Shown here one piece after another: positions 43,813 to 44,133 of a DNA stretch of 44,133 nucleotides. Positions within the stretch are counted from its first letter, which is position 1. Every line of letters starts with the position of its first letter. A program made the translations under genes and the position numbers. This stretch comes from Kocuria sp. (lineage in GTDB: Bacteria > Actinomycetota > Actinomycetes > Actinomycetales > Micrococcaceae). The stretch is from the NCBI GenBank assembly GCA_031179495.1, contig JAPSHS010000007.1:1-44133 (forward strand). Reading direction: 5' to 3'. The notes under the pieces are model-generated. The model saw only the letters and a list, made by a program, of their open reading frames with translations, had not been told where the DNA came from and did no database searches.

Positions 43813-44133
43813 GACTCTGCCCGGGGCCGCACCGAGACGGTGGTCAGCACCGCGTCCTCGCCGGCGTCCACGACCGCGCGCACCGCCGCGGCCACGGACT
43901 CCGGGCGGATGTAGCGCTCGGGGACGTACTCGTTGCCCAGGCCCGCCTGGATGTCCCGCTGCATCTGCGTGTCCACCGGGCCGGGGTGCACCGAGCTCAC
44001 CACGACCCCGTCCGCCTCCACCTCCTGGCGCAGGGAGTCGGCGAGCGCCCGCAGGGCGAACTTCGAGGCGGCGTAGACGGCGTCGCCGGCGCGGGCGGTG
44101 AACCCGGAGCCCGAGTTGAGGAACACGACCGTG
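43806..44133 (-). CDS. Short-chain dehydrogenase/reductase, 5'-truncated
   Basis: Partial gene entering from the right edge; the C-terminal 109 residues are seen. VVFLNSGSGF and the active site YAASKFALRALADSLR (YxxxK) are classical SDR features; VSSVHPGPVDTQMQRDI is the conserved block after the catalytic residues. It is probably a cytoplasmic NAD(P)-dependent reductase; the substrate is unknown. The stop overlaps the start of the DUF3263 gene as GTGA, so the SDR heads that operon. The GTG at 44126 is not a start because the homology continues upstream. Confidence 0.88.
   Translation of the reverse strand, partial: TVVFLNSGSGFTARAGDAVYAASKFALRALADSLRQEVEADGVVVSSVHPGPVDTQMQRDIQAGLGNEYVPERYIRPESVAAAVRAVVDAGEDAVLTTVSVRPRAESR

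Overview
The window is very GC-rich DNA with dense, often overlapping genes, many GTG/TTG starts and ATGA/GTGA stop-start junctions. The gene set (PcrA-type UvrD, DtxR/IdeR, DUF3263, DUF3027, an XPB-type helicase pair, groEL without groES, sucCD, a ydaO riboswitch before an NlpC/P60 gene) points to an actinobacterium, most likely a Micrococcaceae member such as Kocuria. The genus is an inference from gene content only. No CRISPR array, insertion sequence, phage gene or rRNA was seen; one tRNA-Arg(CCU) is present. Both ends cut through a gene: an MFS exporter at the left edge and a short-chain dehydrogenase at the right edge.

Positions 1200-13400 form a myo-inositol catabolism locus. A six-gene minus-strand operon (iolE, an IolH-like isomerase, iolC, a Cgl0159-type aldolase, iolD, iolA) starts near 13360. 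iolG follows as its own unit with its own promoter. A further operon holds a second Gfo/Idh/MocA dehydrogenase and a second TIM-barrel isomerase, divergent from a LacI-type regulator. A sugar-porter MFS protein at 18055, probably the inositol importer, lies beyond sucCD and two unknown genes. Four control regions carry the same operator-like motif (TGTCCTAACA-like). In the two minus-strand iol promoters it overlaps the -35 box in the same geometry. No iolB and no GntR-type IolR gene are in the window.

Positions 13700-25530 hold sucCD, hypothetical membrane and soluble proteins, the transporter, pcrA, an NHL-repeat protein, the tRNA, and a three-domain DUF4031-HD-NUDIX fusion whose 3' end overlaps a convergent small membrane protein gene.

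Positions 25600-28720 hold two secreted NlpC/P60-like proteins and a DtxR-family regulator. The second NlpC/P60 gene is preceded by a c-di-AMP (ydaO) riboswitch and a possible MtrA box. The first has an unclassified structured leader.

Positions 28900-44133 are largely housekeeping: serC, an MFS exporter, DUF3027 plus an extended cold-shock protein, a helicase-associated protein overlapping an XPB-family helicase, an OmpR-type two-component system, an RNase HI fusion protein, MgtC, groEL behind two CIRCE-like elements, a GNAT acetyltransferase, and a DUF3263 operon in which the usual LytR_C partner is reduced to its membrane-anchored N-terminus.
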